Notes under the pieces: generated by a model
The model's input: the letters and a program-made list of their open reading frames with translations, nothing else
What the model was told of the DNA's origin: nothing
Database searches by the model: none
From: Spirochaetota bacterium
GTDB taxonomy: Bacteria > Spirochaetota > JAHITG01
Direction: 5' to 3'
DNA length: 10,490 nucleotides
NCBI GenBank assembly: GCA_018817865.1
Contig: JAHITG010000289.1
Coordinates: 1 to 10,490, forward strand
Translations under genes and position numbers: made by a program
Shown here: positions 7,888 through 10,490 of the stretch, piece by piece
How the letters are laid out: each line of letters starts with the position of its first letter
How positions within the stretch are numbered: the first letter of the stretch is position 1

Positions 7888-8664
7888 CTATTTTTCCCAG
7901 AAGAAAGGATAAAACCAGAACATATCCTGTCCCCAGTAAAACCTTAAACCGGCCCTGACGGTGAGCTGGCGTATCTCGACTTCGTCCCTGGCAAACGTAT
8001 ATCCATCTGCCACCTGCTGATATCGGCTGTTATTTCCACCGCCACTGTCATCACCATCACTACTATATGCATCAGGGATATAATTACTGTCTTCACCGCC
8101 CATGTCAGATAACAGAGATCCCCAAAGATACTTGGTCTCAACAAAAAAAACGATCATCTTTGTTGCCCTGTACTCCAGGCCTCCAACAGCTGAATACGTC
8201 AGCCAGTCTCCCTGTACAGAATACGGATCATCTGAAGTGATATCGAATGAACTCCTGCTCATACCAAAGCCCATTCCGCCTCCGAAATAGGGGATCACAT
8301 TTTTAAAAACACCTTTATCATTCAGATTCAGCCCGATACCAAGGTTAACCTGGCCTAAAATGAACTCCGTAAAATTATTTTCATCCTCATATAAGGAATA
8401 GTACTCACTCAATGTAAGCCAGAGGTACTTGACATACCGGTTCTCAGGATCCACTTCACCCACTAGCCTTAAGAATTCCAGTTCTCCGCTGAAACCATTG
8501 TTCATCCCCAGGTATCCGTGTGCAGAGCCTGCACCCAGTCCGCTTCCAAGGGACCAGATGATCTTTGTACGCTCCGGCCCAAAATAGGTATCATGCTGGG
8601 GTTGAAAATCAGCTCCAAACGATGATGTGACCAGAAATATTATTAATAAAAAAACTTTCCTCAT
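7888..8664 (-). CDS. Gene F: outer-membrane beta-barrel protein, probably a relative of gene G
   Basis: The product has 258 residues from ATG 8664. A signal peptide covers residues 1-18 (MRKVFLLIIFLVTSSFGA), with no lipobox. The mature protein alternates hydrophobic and polar residues in short strands rich in Gly and aromatics: IIWSLGSGLGAG, YFGGGMGFGMSRSSF, LTYSAVGGLEY and EIRQLTVRAGLRFYW. This is typical of small OmpA/OmpW-like barrels of 8-10 strands. An acidic Gly/Ser/Asn loop (DGDDSGGGNNS) interrupts two strands. After the last strand there is an aromatic tail (FWFYPFFWEK) instead of the usual terminal Phe. Several segments line up with gene G. The open frame reaches a TTG at 8670, but neither start has a clear ribosome binding site, so the ATG is chosen by default. 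It sits behind the terminator of gene G and before gene E. Substrate and function are unknown. Confidence 0.82.
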   Translation of the reverse strand: MRKVFLLIIFLVTSSFGADFQPQHDTYFGPERTKIIWSLGSGLGAGSAHGYLGMNNGFSGELEFLRLVGEVDPENRYVKYLWLTLSEYYSLYEDENNFTEFILGQVNLGIGLNLNDKGVFKNVIPYFGGGMGFGMSRSSFDITSDDPYSVQGDWLTYSAVGGLEYRATKMIVFFVETKYLWGSLLSDMGGEDSNYIPDAYSSDGDDSGGGNNSRYQQVADGYTFARDEVEIRQLTVRAGLRFYWGQDMFWFYPFFWEK

Positions 8665-8691
8665 TATCAAATACCATAAAAAGATAAATTT

Positions 8692-8721
8692 ATTATAATA
8701 ATTAAACCTGAAAAAGGTAAA
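8692..8721 (-). promoter_or_regulatory. Possible promoter for genes F-E-D
   Basis: A perfect -10 box TATAAT (8692-8697, minus strand) lies 28 nt before the start of gene F. The best -35 is TTTACC (8716-8721, four of six consensus bases) with an 18-nt spacer; it sits in the outer end of the terminator stem of gene G. Local DNA is very AT-rich, so chance -10 boxes are expected, but the F-E-D genes need a promoter after the terminator and this is the best one. Confidence 0.45.
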
Positions 8722-8760
8722 TTTATTTTAAAAGATATCCCTCTTTTAAAATAAATTTAC
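8711..8760 (-). terminator. Rho-independent terminator of the H-G transcript
   Basis: The arms 8742-8760 and 8717-8735 are perfect reverse complements over 19 bases with a 6-nt loop (8736-8741). In the minus-strand transcript the stem is followed by one C and then five U (8715-8711). The stem is A/U-rich, which is weaker than a classical terminator, but its length compensates. The first arm includes the last four codons and the stop of gene G. No T-run follows in the plus direction, so it acts on leftward transcription. Confidence 0.75.
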
Positions 8761-9462
8761 AATAAAGCCGGCGTAATAATGCAATTCGATCTCATCCAGG
8801 CCTTCCACTTGTTCCAGCTCAATCTCGCTACCCTCATCAGCTTGTCTCATCCTCTGATCGAGATTAGCTAATAAATAATTTATCCCGAAATCAAGAGAGA
8901 AAAAATCCTTCATTAACTGGATCTCCGCACCCAGGGAAACCCCTAAATTCCATCCGCTTCCCTCGATCACATGGTCATACAGTATCCTGTTCTCATCCAT
9001 GAACATGTGATGGTAATCTATACTTGCGAACCCGCCGCCCAGAAGGAGATATGGATTATAACTTTCAATAAAGGGAAGAGATGAAGGCAGTTTAAAATCT
9101 GCTCCGATAAAATTAAGGAACTGCTTTTTGTCGCGCTCGCTAAAAAAGGTCCGCTCATCCGTAAATTCTTCACTCTCCATAAGAAAATTGAACCGGTAGA
9201 CGAATCCGAGACGGTAAAACGCTTTTTCCTGGCTGATGCGCAGTGTTGTCATGTATTTTGCATAGTTATCATTATTTTCAAATGTCAGATAATAGGTCCC
9301 TCCATAAGCCCCGCCGATTCCCAGATGGAGGATCGTCTTTGAGTATTCATCCCTGTAATATTTTTCTCTGGGAGCCGGGGTGGTCCACCTTCCGGCCTCA
9401 CCTGTGCCCAGGGATAAAATCAGGATAAAAATAATAATATTAATAATAGTGATCGTCTTCAT
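8746..9462 (-). CDS. Gene G: outer-membrane beta-barrel protein
   Basis: The product has 238 residues from ATG 9462. A signal peptide covers residues 1-23 (long Ile/Leu core, likely cleavage GEA|G) and has no Cys. The mature protein shows barrel-like strands: TILHLGIGGAYGGTYYLTF, FYRLGFVYRFNFL, PYLLLGGGFASIDY, NLGVSLGAEIQL, FSLDFGINYLL and a last strand AGFIVNLF ending in Phe, the usual C-terminal signal of outer-membrane proteins recognised by the BAM machinery. Length suits an 8-10-stranded barrel. Three in-frame ATGs compete (9474, 9465, 9462); GGAA at 9469-9472 is best spaced for 9462 (6 nt), giving a 23-nt overlap with the end of gene H and suggesting coupled translation. The other starts would extend the overlap to 26 or 35 nt. 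Its last codons lie inside the terminator stem. Its function beyond barrel formation is unknown. Confidence 0.83.
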   Translation of the reverse strand: MKTITIINIIIFILILSLGTGEAGRWTTPAPREKYYRDEYSKTILHLGIGGAYGGTYYLTFENNDNYAKYMTTLRISQEKAFYRLGFVYRFNFLMESEEFTDERTFFSERDKKQFLNFIGADFKLPSSLPFIESYNPYLLLGGGFASIDYHHMFMDENRILYDHVIEGSGWNLGVSLGAEIQLMKDFFSLDFGINYLLANLDQRMRQADEGSEIELEQVEGLDEIELHYYAGFIVNLF

Positions 9463-10330
9463 CATATGTTCCATAGTATTTTATATAGAACCGGGCTGAA
9501 CCGTCCCCCGGAAAATAATTTGTGAAATTATGTGAAAGGTCAGAGACTCCTATCTGATGTATGATCCATTCCTCGGACCGGCGATGCAGTTCTCTGAGTC
9601 TGTTCTCATCAAACCTTATTTTTACCGCATATATGCCTCCGGAAGAAGCCAAGACCTCCCCAAAGCCTCCTGATCTGCAGTTTTCATGGTCATTTCCATC
9701 CCAGTTGGTGTATGCTGGTCCCCTGTCATACCTCTCTTTTGAGATCAGATCAACAGAGGCCAGGGAGAACTGCATGGAAAAATCCTGAAATCCTGACTGG
9801 TTCCCGTACAAGTCCACAGCAGCGGCTTTATAATAACGAGTAACAGAATAATCTTCATCATTAACATTAAAAAAAATTCCGGTATAGGAATAATCAAACA
9901 CACTTTCACTGTAATGAGATGTGCTTACATTATAGAGAAAAGGTACATTCGTAGCACCCCCGCCGGCATTGGGAACAGTGATAACCTCACCAACTTCATA
10001 ATACAACTGGTTTTGCTCCATCCTGAAAGGATTAAAATCACCCATTGCAGTCGGATCGTATCTGTCCCAAATCGACAGTGCCTGCGAATTATTAAAAGTT
10101 GCATAGACTTTATATGATACTACTTTGGGAGAATCAGTATAAAACATGGTCCTGAATGAAAATGGCATGGAGTAGTCCCCACCATCTTCCGGACGGAATT
10201 CCATGGGAATCATGTTTACAGAATAACTTTCTGCCAGAGAAGCCGGCTGAGGGGAGAAGGGGTCATTATGCGTTGAACATCCTATCATGAGAAAAAGGGT
10301 TAATATAGCTATTACTACGGTATTTTTCAT
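9440..10330 (-). CDS. Gene H: lipoprotein of unknown function
   Basis: The product has 296 residues. The signal (MKNTVVIAILTLFLMIGC) ends in a good lipobox with Cys18. I do not recognise a family. The mature part is rich in Tyr, Phe, Ser, Asn and Asp and seems mainly beta, with segments such as VSYKVYATFNN and YYKAAAVDLYGNQSG that resemble strands of an immunoglobulin or fibronectin III-like fold; this is a weak impression. The C-terminus is acidic and aromatic (GTYDEDDHYY). A stretch at about 215-235 is Gly/Ser-rich. No good ribosome binding site precedes ATG 10330: a GGGAAG lies about 20 nt away, too far. Translation may instead be coupled to a short leader ORF whose stop overlaps this start. 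It is the first main gene after the promoter at 10430-10457 and overlaps gene G by about 23 nt, so the two are probably made together. Confidence 0.82.
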   Translation of the reverse strand: MKNTVVIAILTLFLMIGCSTHNDPFSPQPASLAESYSVNMIPMEFRPEDGGDYSMPFSFRTMFYTDSPKVVSYKVYATFNNSQALSIWDRYDPTAMGDFNPFRMEQNQLYYEVGEVITVPNAGGGATNVPFLYNVSTSHYSESVFDYSYTGIFFNVNDEDYSVTRYYKAAAVDLYGNQSGFQDFSMQFSLASVDLISKERYDRGPAYTNWDGNDHENCRSGGFGEVLASSGGIYAVKIRFDENRLRELHRRSEEWIIHQIGVSDLSHNFTNYFPGDGSARFYIKYYGTYDEDDHYY

Positions 10331-10404
10331 AATATATTGATATATAACAACTTCCCGATCAATTTTAATTGCTCGTTTAAAAGGGACAGCATTGTATAGC
10401 CCAT
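10327..10404 (-). CDS. Possible 25-codon leader ORF overlapping the start of gene H
   Basis: ATG 10404 opens a 25-codon frame (MGYTMLSLLNEQ, then LKLIGKLLYINIL) that ends with TGA at 10327-10329. The stop overlaps the start of gene H as ATGA, a common arrangement for translational coupling, and gene H has no good ribosome binding site. The leader ORF also lacks a clear Shine-Dalgarno sequence; a second ATG at 10392 is possible. The product would be a small, Leu/Ile-rich amphipathic peptide without known relatives. It may be a chance ORF. Confidence 0.3.
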   Translation of the reverse strand: MGYTMLSLLNEQLKLIGKLLYINIL

Positions 10405-10429
10405 TACTGTATTAAAACCGTACGAAAAT

Positions 10430-10457
10430 ATTATATATCATATTAAAAAAAAGTCAA
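10430..10457 (-). promoter_or_regulatory. Sigma70-type promoter for genes H-G
   Basis: On the minus strand TTGACT (10452-10457, five of six consensus bases) is followed after 16 nt by a perfect TATAAT (10430-10435). The spacer begins with a run of T, which often adds strength. Transcription would begin near 10423, leaving a leader of about 93 nt before gene H. The leader contains a short inverted repeat (CAATT-AA-AATTG, 10360-10371). Confidence 0.7.
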
Positions 10458-10467
10458 TACTTTTTTA

Positions 10468-10490
10468 GGGTCAGGCCTTGAAATTTGAAA
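10468..10490. other. Possible end of a mobile or repetitive element at the window edge
   Basis: The last bases on the plus strand begin GGGTCAGGCCTTGAAATTTG, and the core (TCAGGCCTTGA) is nearly palindromic. Similar GGGTCAGG(T/C)CTTGA stretches are, from memory, often found at the borders of small transposase-linked repeats in diverse bacteria. Only one copy is present and the window stops here, so this is a weak call. Confidence 0.2.

Noticed and set aside
8665..8670. TTG start two codons upstream for gene F
   Set aside because: It has no better ribosome binding site than the ATG at 8664 and adds only two residues, so the ATG is preferred, though without strong proof.
1..10490. CRISPR array, tRNA or rRNA gene
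   Set aside because: No spaced direct repeats and no cloverleaf or rRNA-like stretches were seen on either strand; the gaps between genes are all under about 160 bases.

Overview
The window comes from an AT-rich diderm bacterium. Every gene reads on the minus strand, and every main product carries an export signal. Four or five products have lipoprotein-type signals (genes B, C, D, E and H below) and three look like outer-membrane beta-barrels (A, F and G). There are no cytoplasmic enzymes, tRNAs, rRNAs, CRISPR arrays or recognisable transposase genes. The FadL/PorV-like barrel, loose lipoboxes such as FTSC and IFAC, and long TPR lipoproteins would suit a spirochaete-like lineage or an uncultured candidate phylum. 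This placement is a low-confidence inference, because no phylogenetic marker is present. No gene-free stretch exceeds about 160 bases.

Reading in the direction of transcription, from right to left. (1) 10490-8711: a good sigma70-type promoter (10430-10457) and a leader with a possible 25-codon leader ORF, then gene H (lipoprotein of unknown function, 9440-10330). H overlaps gene G (beta-barrel protein, 8746-9462). The unit ends at a 19-bp perfect hairpin terminator whose first arm also encodes the last residues of G. (2) 8697-3604: a possible second promoter, then gene F (a barrel protein apparently related to G), gene E (small NTF2-like lipoprotein) and gene D (1235 residues: lipoprotein anchor, about 23 TPR units and a PQQ-type beta-propeller). 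The gaps are about 40 nt, consistent with one operon. (3) 3581-1: a promoter with a consensus -35 box overlapped by a 16-bp palindrome, a short leader ORF, then gene C (CsgG/LpoB-like lipoprotein), gene B (TPR-containing lipoprotein) and gene A (FadL/PorV-like barrel, cut off by the left edge of the window).

Together the genes look like an envelope locus: barrels in the outer membrane, with periplasm-facing lipoprotein scaffolds beside them. The two items most worth following up are gene D, which joins the two folds used by the BAM lipoproteins BamD (TPR) and BamB (propeller) in one chain, and the C-B-A cassette, which pairs a CsgG-like lipoprotein and a TPR lipoprotein with a barrel. Neither has an assigned function that can be read from the sequence.
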